Assembly: GCA_958369755.1 (NCBI GenBank) | Contig: CATXJC010000030.1 | Span: 1-23,320, forward strand | Direction of reading: 5' to 3' | Length of the DNA: 23,320 nt | From: an uncultured Prevotella sp. | GTDB taxonomy: Bacteria > Bacteroidota > Bacteroidia > Bacteroidales > Bacteroidaceae | Part shown: positions 8,317 through 14,873 of the stretch, in pieces | How positions within the stretch are numbered: the stretch's first letter is position 1 | How the letters are laid out: the number at the start of each line of letters is the position of its first letter | The notes under the pieces: generated by a model | Databases searched by the model: none | The model's input: the letters and a program-made list of their open reading frames with translations, nothing else | Told to the model about the DNA's origin: nothing | Program-made: the position numbers and the translations under genes

Positions 8317-8964
8317 TTATTTCATTTCGCCCTTGCTCTTGGCAACGCGACGTTTCTTATCCCATTCCGGGTCGTGACGCATCTGAAGTTCTTTCACTAC
8401 ATCTTCTATTCTCAAGCCTTTGCTTGTGAGCAGTACGATGAGGTGATAGAGAAGGTCTGAACTCTCGTAAACGAGTTTCTCGTTGTTGCCGTTTGTGGCT
8501 TCGATAATGGTTTCAACAGCTTCTTCTCCAACCTTTTGTGCCATTTTGTTAACGCCTTTCTTGAAGAGGCTGGTAGTGTAGCTTCCCTCTGGCATTTCTT
8601 CGTGGCGCTTGTTGATGAAGTCCTGAAGCTCTGAGAGGAAGAGGATTGGGTTGAGCGTATTCTCTTCTGCCCAGCAGGTGTCTGTACCTTTGTGGCAGGT
8701 TGGACCATCTGGGTGAACCTTAACCAGCAAGGTGTCGTTATCGCAGTCGTTCTGAATGCTAACGAGATTCAGGAAGTTACCTGATGTTTCACCTTTTGTC
8801 CAGAGGCAGTTGCGTGAACGGCTCCAGAATGTTACCTTTTTGGTTGCTATTGTCTTATCGTATGCTTCCTGGTTCATGAAACCAAGCATCAAGACGTTCT
8901 TTGTAACTGCGTCTTGGATGATGGCAGGAACCAGTCCGCCTAATTTTTCGAAATCTATTTCCAT
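8317..8964 (-). CDS. hisIE: Bifunctional phosphoribosyl-AMP cyclohydrolase / phosphoribosyl-ATP diphosphatase
   Basis: 215 residues carrying both activities. The N-terminal HisI part (about 1-110) shows VTFWSRSRNCLWTKGETSGN and the metal ligands in CDND (74-77) with C90 and C97. The C-terminal HisE part (about 110-215) has the MazG-like KVGEEAVETIIEA (144-156) and ESSDLLYHL. HisE hydrolyses PR-ATP to PR-AMP and HisI opens the purine ring to give ProFAR, the HisA substrate. It is downstream of hisF (44 bases), so the enzymes of steps 2 to 5 are adjacent in the operon. ftsE follows after 31 bases. Confidence 0.96.
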   Translation of the reverse strand: MEIDFEKLGGLVPAIIQDAVTKNVLMLGFMNQEAYDKTIATKKVTFWSRSRNCLWTKGETSGNFLNLVSIQNDCDNDTLLVKVHPDGPTCHKGTDTCWAEENTLNPILFLSELQDFINKRHEEMPEGSYTTSLFKKGVNKMAQKVGEEAVETIIEATNGNNEKLVYESSDLLYHLIVLLTSKGLRIEDVVKELQMRHDPEWDKKRRVAKSKGEMK

Positions 8965-9008
8965 TTTATCTTGTTTTTATTTTCTTACATTATTATATTC
9001 CCCGTGTT

Positions 9009-9761
9009 CTATATTCTCACGTTGATTCCTTCTTCTCTCAGGTATTTCTTGAGGTCAGGAATGGCAATCTCGCCAAAGTGGAACACGCTGGCTGCCAGGG
9101 CAGCATCTGCCTTGCCTTGGGTGAACGCATCGCGGAAATGCTCCATCTTTCCAGCACCTCCTGAGGCGATGATAGGAATGCTTACTTCTTCGGCAAGACG
9201 GGCGAGGGCCTCGTTTGCGAATCCCTGTTTCACACCGTCATGATCCATACTGGTAAAGAGAATTTCACCGGCACCCCGGTCGGCTACTTCCTTAGCCCAG
9301 TCAAACAATCCTAGTTCCACCCGTTCTCTTCCGCCTTTTACATAACAGTGCCAGCCGTCAGAATCGAGACGTGCATCAATGGCGCATACGCAAACCTGTG
9401 AGCCATAATGGTTGGCAATTTCATCGATGAGCTCCGGATGTCGGATGGCAGCACTGTTGATGCTAACCTTGTCTGCTCCTGCGTTGAGCAGGCGGTCAAC
9501 ATCTTTGAGTTCATTGATTCCACCTCCCACAGTAAATGGGATATTGATTTCGGCAGCCACGCGGGTTACCATATCCGTAAAGGTTTTGCGCTCTTCGAAA
9601 CTCGCTGTAATATCGAGGAATACGAGCTCATCGGCTCCAGCATCGCTATAAGCTTTTCCCAGTTCTACCGGGTCACCAGCGCTGCGAAGGTTTACGAAAT
9701 TGGTTCCCTTTACCGTCTCGCCGTTCTTTACATCAAGACAAGGAACGATTCGTTTAGCCAA
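9009..9761 (-). CDS. hisF: Imidazole glycerol phosphate synthase cyclase subunit HisF
   Basis: 250 residues from the preferred TTG start (259 from the upstream ATG at 9788). It is a beta/alpha barrel that uses ammonia from HisH to convert PRFAR to imidazole glycerol phosphate and AICAR. Catalytic aspartates are in PCLDVKNG near the start and IDARLD mid-protein. FTVGGGI, LLNAGADKVSINS, LFTSMDHDGVKQG and IIASGGAG are phosphate-binding barrel segments. I prefer TTG 9759-9761 because HisF proteins normally begin (L)AKRIxPCLD, whereas the ATG adds nine residues (MVKVQSNKG) encoded entirely or mostly by a dispersed spacer repeat. The same repeat precedes the oadB start, where its ATG runs into a stop. 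It ends 44 bases before hisIE. Confidence 0.95.
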   Translation of the reverse strand: MAKRIVPCLDVKNGETVKGTNFVNLRSAGDPVELGKAYSDAGADELVFLDITASFEERKTFTDMVTRVAAEINIPFTVGGGINELKDVDRLLNAGADKVSINSAAIRHPELIDEIANHYGSQVCVCAIDARLDSDGWHCYVKGGRERVELGLFDWAKEVADRGAGEILFTSMDHDGVKQGFANEALARLAEEVSIPIIASGGAGKMEHFRDAFTQGKADAALAASVFHFGEIAIPDLKKYLREEGINVRI

Positions 9762-9767
9762 TCCTTT

Positions 9768-9810
9768 GTTACTTTGAACTTTGACCATTGAACTTTGAAC
9801 TTTATGATTA
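9768..9810 (-). repeat. Class A spacer repeat (before hisF)
   Basis: On the minus strand it reads TAATCATAAAGTTCAAAGTT followed by CAATGGTCAAAGTTCAAAGTAAC. Similar strings sit just before oadB (16026-16067) and queC (22861-22889). The ATG inside it is the apparent upstream start of hisF. Confidence 0.8.
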
Positions 9811-9862
9811 CTTAACTCCTAACTATAAACTTTTTGACTGTCAACTATTTAACTATTAACTA
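9811..9862 (-). repeat. Class B spacer repeat (overlapping the hisA stop)
   Basis: On the minus strand, from the hisA end, it reads CTAGTTAATAGTTAAATAGT then TGACAGTCAAAAAGTTTATAG and TTAGGAGTTAAG. It supplies the last HisA codons (LVNS) and the stop. It abuts the class A repeat before hisF, so the whole hisA-hisF spacer is repeat. Confidence 0.75.
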
Positions 9863-10565
9863 GTTTCTTAACATCGATTTTCCCTTCGTAGAAAGCTTTT
9901 CCAAATACTACGGCAGGAATTCCTGCAGTTTCCAATGCTTCGATGTCTTCGTTGCAACTCACTCCGCCTGAGGCGATAAGATGCAGTTGAGGGTAGGCAG
10001 CCATTACTTCTTTGTAGAGTTCTATGGCAGGTCCCTGCAGCGTTCCGTCTTTGCTGATTTCTGTGCAGAGAACATAGCGTACTCCTTTATCGATGTACTT
10101 TTTCAGGAAAGGAAGGAGATCTTCAGAAGAATCTTCTTTCCATCCGTTGATAGAAATCTTACCGTTTCTTACATCGGCTCCCAGAATCAGGCGGTCGGCT
10201 CCATACTTGTCCAGCCATTGCATGAAGAGTTCAGGATTGGTGACGGCAATGCTGCCCACTGTAACCATGCTTGCTCCCGCAGCAAAAGCTTTCTCAATAT
10301 CTTCTTCGGTCTTGATTCCGCCACCGAAATCTACCACGAGAGAGGTTTCTGTGGTAATAGCCTTCAACACCGCATCATTTACGATGTGCTTTGACTTGGC
10401 TCCATCGAGGTCTACTACATGAAGGCGTTTGAAGCCCATCTGCTCAAACTGTTTTGCAACCTCGGCAGGATTGTCATTGTAAACCTTCTTCTGGTCGTAA
10501 TCGCCTTTTGTAAGACGAACACACTGGCCATTTATCAAGTCGATAGCTGGAATTAATTCTATCAT
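9849..10565 (-). CDS. hisA: ProFAR isomerase HisA
   Basis: 238 residues, about the usual length. It is a beta/alpha barrel that isomerises ProFAR to PRFAR. The catalytic aspartates are D9 (LIPAIDLINGQCVRL) and the one in LILGADVRNG mid-protein. LVVDFGGGIKTEEDI, GASMVTVGSIA and LIASGGVS are the phosphate-binding segments, mirroring HisF. It starts 16 bases after hisH, which suggests translational linkage. The last residues (LVNS) and stop are encoded in a spacer repeat, so the repeat seems to have replaced the original 3' end without harming the barrel. Confidence 0.97.
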   Translation of the reverse strand: MIELIPAIDLINGQCVRLTKGDYDQKKVYNDNPAEVAKQFEQMGFKRLHVVDLDGAKSKHIVNDAVLKAITTETSLVVDFGGGIKTEEDIEKAFAAGASMVTVGSIAVTNPELFMQWLDKYGADRLILGADVRNGKISINGWKEDSSEDLLPFLKKYIDKGVRYVLCTEISKDGTLQGPAIELYKEVMAAYPQLHLIASGGVSCNEDIEALETAGIPAVVFGKAFYEGKIDVKKLVNS

Positions 10566-10581
10566 ATTAGTATTTCCTCTT

Positions 10582-11220
10582 TTATTTTATCTCTAAAAAG
10601 TTCTTTAAAATCTGTTCTCCCACTTTTCCGCTCTTTTCCGGATGGAACTGGCAGGTATAGAAATTGTCTTTGTGGAGCGATGCGCTATAAGGAAGAATGT
10701 ATTCTGCCTTGGCAATGGTCTCCTCGCAGAGTGGCACATAATAACTATGAACGAAATAGGAGTAGGGATGAAGCAGCGCATCAGCGGTAGACTTATCTGA
10801 GTCAGAATCTATTCTGTTTCCGAACCCCTTATAAAGGTCAGTCTTCAAATCATAGATTTCATTCCAGCCCATAGCAGGCACCTTGTCTTCGTGTTTCTGA
10901 GGTTGGAATCGCTTTACATCTACATCAAAGATTCCGATGCAATCTACGTCACCTTCTTCCGAATGGCGGCACAAGAGTTGCTGTCCTACACAAATGCCCA
11001 GGACGGGTTGCTTCAAGTTCTTGATTACTTGATCAAGCTGATGAGCCTTCAGATATTCCATTGCTTCTCTTGCCTGGCCTTGTCCTGGGAAGAGAACGCG
11101 GTCAGCCTTCTGGAGCATTTCTGCATCATCTGTAAGTACAGGTTCGATGCCTAAACGCTTCATGGCGTTGACTACGGAATAGATATTTCCGGCATTATAT
11201 TTTACGATTGCTACATCCAT
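10582..11220 (-). CDS. hisH: Imidazole glycerol phosphate synthase glutaminase subunit HisH
   Basis: 212 residues, a class I glutamine amidotransferase that supplies ammonia to HisF. The nucleophile is C77 in VLGICVGQQLL (usually GICLGMQLL), and the catalytic pair is H193 and E195 in QFHPEKSG. The N-terminus MDVAIVKYNAGNIYSV and the FPGQGQAREAM segment are typical. It is the first gene of the his-ftsE-lys run. A TACCTTTG -7 box lies at 11260-11267, only 39 bases before its ATG, so there is no room for a histidine leader peptide or attenuator. Confidence 0.96.
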   Translation of the reverse strand: MDVAIVKYNAGNIYSVVNAMKRLGIEPVLTDDAEMLQKADRVLFPGQGQAREAMEYLKAHQLDQVIKNLKQPVLGICVGQQLLCRHSEEGDVDCIGIFDVDVKRFQPQKHEDKVPAMGWNEIYDLKTDLYKGFGNRIDSDSDKSTADALLHPYSYFVHSYYVPLCEETIAKAEYILPYSASLHKDNFYTCQFHPEKSGKVGEQILKNFLEIK

Positions 11221-11259
11221 AACCTAACGTAATTCATTTCTATTTCTTATATTCCGATG

Positions 11260-11267
11260 CAAAGGTA
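11260..11267 (-). promoter_or_regulatory. -7 box of the his run promoter
   Basis: The minus strand reads TACCTTTG, a perfect match to the Bacteroidota TAnnTTTG -7 element, 39 bases upstream of the hisH ATG. The upstream region is A/T-rich, but I see no clear TTG at the expected 19-21 base spacing (nearest candidate is about 32 bases away), so the -33 element is weak. It is the only consensus box found for the following 11 kb. Confidence 0.65.
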
Positions 11268-11375
11268 CACATTTTCTTTTAATTTAAAGAAAATAAAAGC
11301 AAAAAGATTACGAAATATAGTAGATTTCTTTCAGAAAGTTAGAAATATGGCGGGATTTTACGTTTTCGTTAAGTG

Positions 11376-11420
11376 AAAAAGGAGCAATTGGATGTAAACC
11401 AACATCTAATTGCTCCTTTT
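11376..11420 (-). terminator. Rho-independent terminator after the FHA gene
   Basis: A 19-bp stem (AAAAGGAGCAATTGGATGT at 11377-11395 paired with 11402-11420, one G-U/A-C position) has a 6-base loop. On the minus strand it runs straight into TTTTT. It closes the HU-like/SPOR-FHA unit and separates it from the his promoter. Confidence 0.9.
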
Positions 11421-11449
11421 GAAGTGTTTATTTTGATAATCGAAACTTC

Positions 11450-11986
11450 TTAGTTTTCTTCTTCACTGTCTGCTGTGCGGAGAATGATAGAAGTTGCTCC
11501 AATGGTGAACAGGGTTCCGTCTTCGATAACGCGGCGTTCTCTGTCGCCCAGAATCTCATTGTCAACGAAAGTTCCTGTATAACTTGGTCCATCGCGGAGT
11601 ACATACTTCAACTTGCCTTTCTTGTCGCGGCTAACGTTGATTACGCAATGGTTCATGTCAACGCTTGGGTCTACGGTTTCGATAGGGCAGTTGATTCCGC
11701 TGTTCTTCATGTAGCGGCCGATGATGTTGTCGCCTAACTGCAGCGGGATGACCTGTTTGTAAGCGAATACGTTCTCGATGACAACGATAGAACCGTATCC
11801 CTTCTCGTTGGCATTCTCGTCAAGTTTTTCCTCCTTGCGAGTTTCGCGGAGCTTGGAAACTCCCATTCGGATGCCAAACTGCTTATTGCAATTAGGACAA
11901 ACGAAAACGAGACTCTGACCTGCCTGATACTTGGTCTCATCGAAGGTGATAAAATTATCGCATTTAGGACAACGTACTCTTTTCAT
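11450..11986 (-). CDS. Zinc-ribbon plus FHA domain protein
   Basis: 178 residues. The N-terminus is a four-cysteine zinc ribbon, CPKC (C6, C9) and CPNC (C30, C33), of the MJ0042-like type. A charged linker (about 45-65) leads to a forkhead-associated domain (about 68-172). Its phosphothreonine-pocket residues are visible: R91 in NIIGR, S108 and H113 in DPSVDMNH, and N143 in TFVDNE. It should therefore bind a phospho-Thr peptide; the kinase and partner are unknown. No signal peptide or membrane segment is seen, so it is cytoplasmic. It follows the HU-like/SPOR gene after 106 bases without a promoter of its own, so co-transcription is likely. It ends at a strong terminator. Confidence 0.85.
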   Translation of the reverse strand: MKRVRCPKCDNFITFDETKYQAGQSLVFVCPNCNKQFGIRMGVSKLRETRKEEKLDENANEKGYGSIVVIENVFAYKQVIPLQLGDNIIGRYMKNSGINCPIETVDPSVDMNHCVINVSRDKKGKLKYVLRDGPSYTGTFVDNEILGDRERRVIEDGTLFTIGATSIILRTADSEEEN

Positions 11987-12061
11987 ATTCTTTTTCTTAC
12001 TTTTCTGTCTTTATTATAATAATGTGTTGTAGAAGTTTCCGATACTCCTTGCTCTTTGTTC

Positions 12062-12096
12062 TAGCTATAAACTATAAACTCTTAACTATCAACTAT
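12062..12096 (-). repeat. Class B spacer repeat (from the HU-like/SPOR stop)
   Basis: The minus strand reads TAGTTGATAGTTAAGAGTTT then ATAGTTTATAG. The first TAG is the stop codon of the HU-like/SPOR gene itself. It matches the copies after lysA and hisA in orientation and placement. Confidence 0.75.
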
Positions 12097-13208
12097 TCTT
12101 TCACTTTCGTAATCCAGCCGTCAGTAAAAGCATCATAGTTGTGTAAACGGTTGAGAGCAGTATAAGCTTCGCCCTCGGTAGAGTATGTTCCGTATATAAC
12201 TTTCACATTATTATCCGTAATCAACACCCTAGCTTCCTTGAATCCTTTGTTCTGGAGGAGTTCAGCATAGCAGGCTGCATTGCGCTTGGTAACACGACTT
12301 GCCAAAACGATGCTGTAGTAAGAAGAAGCTGTTTGCAATTCGTTGTCCTGAGCCATGTTGACAGACTTGGCAGGAATGCTCTCTTCTGCCTGTGATTCTG
12401 TACTAAGAACCAGTTCTTGAGGTTGAGCAACTTTATTGATCTCCTTAGGCATGATGCGGTTCAACATACCTGTGTCAATTTGGCTCTTCTGAACGGTTGG
12501 GGTTCCCAATGGAGAAGAGTAGGTGAAGAATGCAATGAGAGCGATGCAGGCTGCTGCAATATTGCGCAACCAGCTCTTCTTGATGCTGATGAATTCGGCA
12601 TTTGATTCTTCTTCTTCTTCGTTAACGAACACAGAATTGTTGACAGAGAGTCCACTCTCCATCTTCTGGTTACTATCCTGATTCTTGACTTCGCTTTCTG
12701 TACGATTGTTTTCTACTGTCTTTGCTGGCATTTCAATGATTGAAGCAGCAGAATCTTCTGTCTTCTGAACCTCTTCTGCAGAAATCTGCGCGAGTGGGAG
12801 CATGTTTAAGCCGCCCAAACCATACAACTCAGGGGTAAGAATGCCCGCCTCGCATGGTTCGAAGGTATAATTTCCGTCTTCGTTCAATATGATGGTGCCA
12901 ATATCATTCAGTTCAAATTTTCCTGAATTCTCCAAAGTCTGACGCATCTCTGTCACTTCATCAGCAATGCGGTTCAAAGCTTCCGGATAGCTGATATCGT
13001 ATGCTTCAACATACGAAAGTGCAAGGAGAGAATCGTTCATCTGGAGCTGTGGGTTAAAGCCAATAGTTCTCAGCGGTGGCAAAAACATGCTGTCTCTGCC
13101 ATCGTAACGCGCATCTACATGATGAGCCATGAAGCCACCAAATCCTGGGACAATCACGCAATCGTTGCTCAAAAGTAGGATCTCTATATGTCTTTCTAGT
13201 CTATTCAC
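12093..13208 (-). CDS. HU-like (CCDC81-type) and SPOR domain membrane protein
   Basis: 371 residues from the preferred GTG at 13206-13208; 383 from an in-frame TTG at 13242-13244. The N-terminal part (NRLERHIEILLLSNDCVIVPGFGGF and on to about residue 130) matches the HU-like CCDC81 bacterial domains of Bacteroidota. A low-complexity acidic linker follows, then one membrane helix (about 215-232, NIAAACIALIAFFTY). The last 75 or so residues are a SPOR domain (YYSIVLASRVTKRNA, ending DGWITKVKE), which binds denuded septal peptidoglycan. This suggests a division-site membrane protein with the HU-like part in the cytoplasm. I prefer GTG because the TTG is the -33 box and the codons after it include the -7 box of the gene's own promoter. 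If so, the mRNA is nearly leaderless. Confidence 0.85.
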   Translation of the reverse strand: MNRLERHIEILLLSNDCVIVPGFGGFMAHHVDARYDGRDSMFLPPLRTIGFNPQLQMNDSLLALSYVEAYDISYPEALNRIADEVTEMRQTLENSGKFELNDIGTIILNEDGNYTFEPCEAGILTPELYGLGGLNMLPLAQISAEEVQKTEDSAASIIEMPAKTVENNRTESEVKNQDSNQKMESGLSVNNSVFVNEEEEESNAEFISIKKSWLRNIAAACIALIAFFTYSSPLGTPTVQKSQIDTGMLNRIMPKEINKVAQPQELVLSTESQAEESIPAKSVNMAQDNELQTASSYYSIVLASRVTKRNAACYAELLQNKGFKEARVLITDNNVKVIYGTYSTEGEAYTALNRLHNYDAFTDGWITKVKE

Positions 13209-13213
13209 GTTTG

Positions 13214-13244
13214 CAAAGGTAGTGATTTTTTCGGAAATGACCAA
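13214..13244 (-). promoter_or_regulatory. Promoter of the HU-like/SPOR-FHA unit
   Basis: The minus strand carries TTG (13242-13244), 20 bases, then TACCTTTG (13214-13221). This matches the Bacteroidota -33/-7 pattern. The -7 box ends 5 bases before the proposed GTG start. The long open frame extends through it from TTG, which I regard as coincidence. Confidence 0.75.
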
Positions 13245-13292
13245 CAGAAAATAGAGAAAATTTTCGATGAAATCATAAAAAGTCTAATTTGT

Positions 13293-13323
13293 TTTGTCGT
13301 TTCGGGAAAAAGTATTACCTTTG
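13293..13323 (+). promoter_or_regulatory. Promoter of rfbC
   Basis: TTTG (13293-13296), 19 bases, TACCTTTG (13316-13323), 27 bases before the rfbC ATG. It is divergent from the HU-like/SPOR promoter, with 48 bases between the two -33 elements. Confidence 0.85.
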
Positions 13324-13350
13324 TACCTAAAATAAATAAGGTATAAATCA

Positions 13351-13905
13351 ATGAAATATACAGAGACAGAAATTGAAGGAGTCTGGCTGATAGAACCTCG
13401 GGTATTTGATGATGCTCGCGGCTATTTCTTTGAAGCATGGAAGCAGGCTGACTTTGATGCTCACGTTGGAGGGCATGTGGAGTTTGTGCAAGACAATGAA
13501 TCTATGTCGGCTCGTGGTGTGCTCAGAGGTTTGCATTATCAGAAAGGTGAATTCTCGCAGGCTAAGTTGGTGCGTGTCATCAAAGGCCGCGTGCTGGATG
13601 TAGCTGTTGACTTGAGAAAGGGCAGTAAGACTTTCGGTAAATATGTAATGGTTGAACTGAGTGGAGAGAACAAACGACAGTTTTTCATTCCTCGCGGTTT
13701 TGCCCATGGTTTTCTGGTACTGAGTGACGAAGCCATCTTTACTTATAAAGTAGATAATGTTTATGCTCCTGATTACGAAGCCAGTATTCATTGGGATGAT
13801 CCTACCATCGGAATAAAATGGCCTGTTGAAGGAGTTGAGGTGCTTACGTCAGAAAAAGACAGAACCAAGGCAAAGTCTTTCGAAGAGGCTGATTATTTCG
13901 AGTAG
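13351..13905 (+). CDS. rfbC: dTDP-4-dehydrorhamnose 3,5-epimerase
   Basis: 184 residues, the usual RmlC length. It makes dTDP-4-keto-L-rhamnose, third step of dTDP-rhamnose synthesis for surface glycans. The cupin core shows LRGLHYQ (58-64) with the catalytic base H62, RVIKGRVLDVAVDLRKGS, and FFIPRGFAHGFLVLSD (111-126). Y132 (FTYKVDN) and D170 (SEKDRT) match the expected catalytic tyrosine and the partner of H62. WDDPTIGIKWP is the typical C-terminal motif. rmlA, rmlB and rmlD are not next to it, so the pathway is split. It leads a two-gene unit with the lipoprotein 45 bases downstream. Confidence 0.96.
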   Translation: MKYTETEIEGVWLIEPRVFDDARGYFFEAWKQADFDAHVGGHVEFVQDNESMSARGVLRGLHYQKGEFSQAKLVRVIKGRVLDVAVDLRKGSKTFGKYVMVELSGENKRQFFIPRGFAHGFLVLSDEAIFTYKVDNVYAPDYEASIHWDDPTIGIKWPVEGVEVLTSEKDRTKAKSFEEADYFE

Positions 13906-13950
13906 AATTGGCATCAGCTTTTATCGGTTAATTTATTTAAAGAACTCATC

Positions 13951-14754
13951 ATGAAAAAGATAGTTAATTTATGGCTGCTCAGTTGTATCTTGACTCTTGT
14001 TGCTTGTGGGCATAAGGCCGAAAAGCAACAGGAAGTGAAGGAAGATACTGCGGCTAAGAAGATGTTGCAAGGCATTTGGCTGAACGATGACGATGAGGAT
14101 GATGTGGCGTTCCGCGTAAAAGGCGATACGATTTATTATCCTGATTCTACCAGTCAGCCTGTCTACTTCTACATTGCTGGCGATACGCTTGTAATGAAGG
14201 GTGCTAATATTGCAAAATATCCGATCGTAAAACAGGCTGAGCATATTTTCCAGTTTAAGGTGCAGAATGGGGATGTGGTTAAGCTGGTGAAGACGGAAGA
14301 TAAGTCTTATTTGCAGCAGTTCATCCACAACCATGCTTCCGTGGCGCTGAATCAGAATACGCTGATTAAACGTGATACGGTGGTTGTAAGGGGCGATGAG
14401 AAATATCATCTCTACGTACAGGTTAACCCAACAAGTTATAAGGTCTACAAGAGTTCTTATAATGATGATGGTGTTGAGGTAGACAATGTTTATTATGATA
14501 ATATTGTGAACTTGCATGTTTATCATGGTGCCAACTGTCTGTTCTCTCGTGATTTTCATAAGAAGGATTTCGATAAGCAGGTTCCTGCTTCTTTCTTGGA
14601 CCAGTCTATATTGAGCGACATCGTATTCAATAAGATAGATGAATCTGGCATTCATTATCTTGCTGTTCTGGCAATGCCTGACAGCAGTTTGAGTTATCAG
14701 GTTGAGGTTATCATTTCCTTTGAAGGAAAAATGAGAATGCGGGTTAAGAGCTAA
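13951..14754 (+). CDS. Lipoprotein of unknown function
   Basis: 267 residues. The N-terminus is a lipoprotein signal, MKKIVNLWLLSCILTLVAC, with lipobox LVAC and lipidated C19. The mature protein begins GHKAEKQQEVKED and lacks an obvious acidic surface-export motif at positions 2-5. It looks like a beta-rich, secreted or periplasm-facing domain: GIWLNDDDEDDVAFRVKGDTIYYPD near the start, repeated GDT turns, and a conserved-looking YLQQFIHNHASVALN segment. It resembles Bacteroidota DUF4738-type lipoproteins, but I am not sure of that match. It is transcribed with rfbC, with no promoter in the 45-base gap, and ends at a bidirectional terminator. Confidence 0.85.
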   Translation: MKKIVNLWLLSCILTLVACGHKAEKQQEVKEDTAAKKMLQGIWLNDDDEDDVAFRVKGDTIYYPDSTSQPVYFYIAGDTLVMKGANIAKYPIVKQAEHIFQFKVQNGDVVKLVKTEDKSYLQQFIHNHASVALNQNTLIKRDTVVVRGDEKYHLYVQVNPTSYKVYKSSYNDDGVEVDNVYYDNIVNLHVYHGANCLFSRDFHKKDFDKQVPASFLDQSILSDIVFNKIDESGIHYLAVLAMPDSSLSYQVEVIISFEGKMRMRVKS

Positions 14755-14771
14755 AAAAAGAAATAAAAAAG

Positions 14772-14832
14772 TCGCCCTGAAAGGGAAAGCATTGGATGTA
14801 AGATGCTTTTGTCCTTTCAGGGCGATTCTTTT
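14772..14832. terminator. Bidirectional terminator between convergent genes
   Basis: TCGCCCTGAAAGG (14772-14784) pairs perfectly with CCTTTCAGGGCGA (14813-14825). An inner AAGCAT/ATGCTT stem (14787-14792, 14803-14808) extends the hairpin. The plus strand continues TTCTTTTTT and the minus strand CTTTTTTATTTC, so it serves both the lipoprotein and the oadB unit. Confidence 0.92.
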
Positions 14833-14873
14833 TTATGTGCTTATCCTGGAGGGATAGCTTGGTGGCTCAACTT

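Noticed and set aside
11221..11259. Histidine leader-peptide attenuator before hisH
   Set aside because: Only 39 bases lie between the -7 box and the ATG; there is no His-rich ORF and no alternative hairpins.
13969..14655. Long minus-strand frame (228 codons) opposite the lipoprotein
   Set aside because: The plus-strand gene has a lipobox, an operon partner and a terminator; the antisense product is a low-complexity Ile/Leu-rich string without a family look.
11386..14800. The string ATTGGATGTAA occurs in two terminator hairpins (near 11388 and 14791)
   Set aside because: It is a short match in different parts of the hairpins (arm in one, loop in the other) with no other similarity; probably chance.
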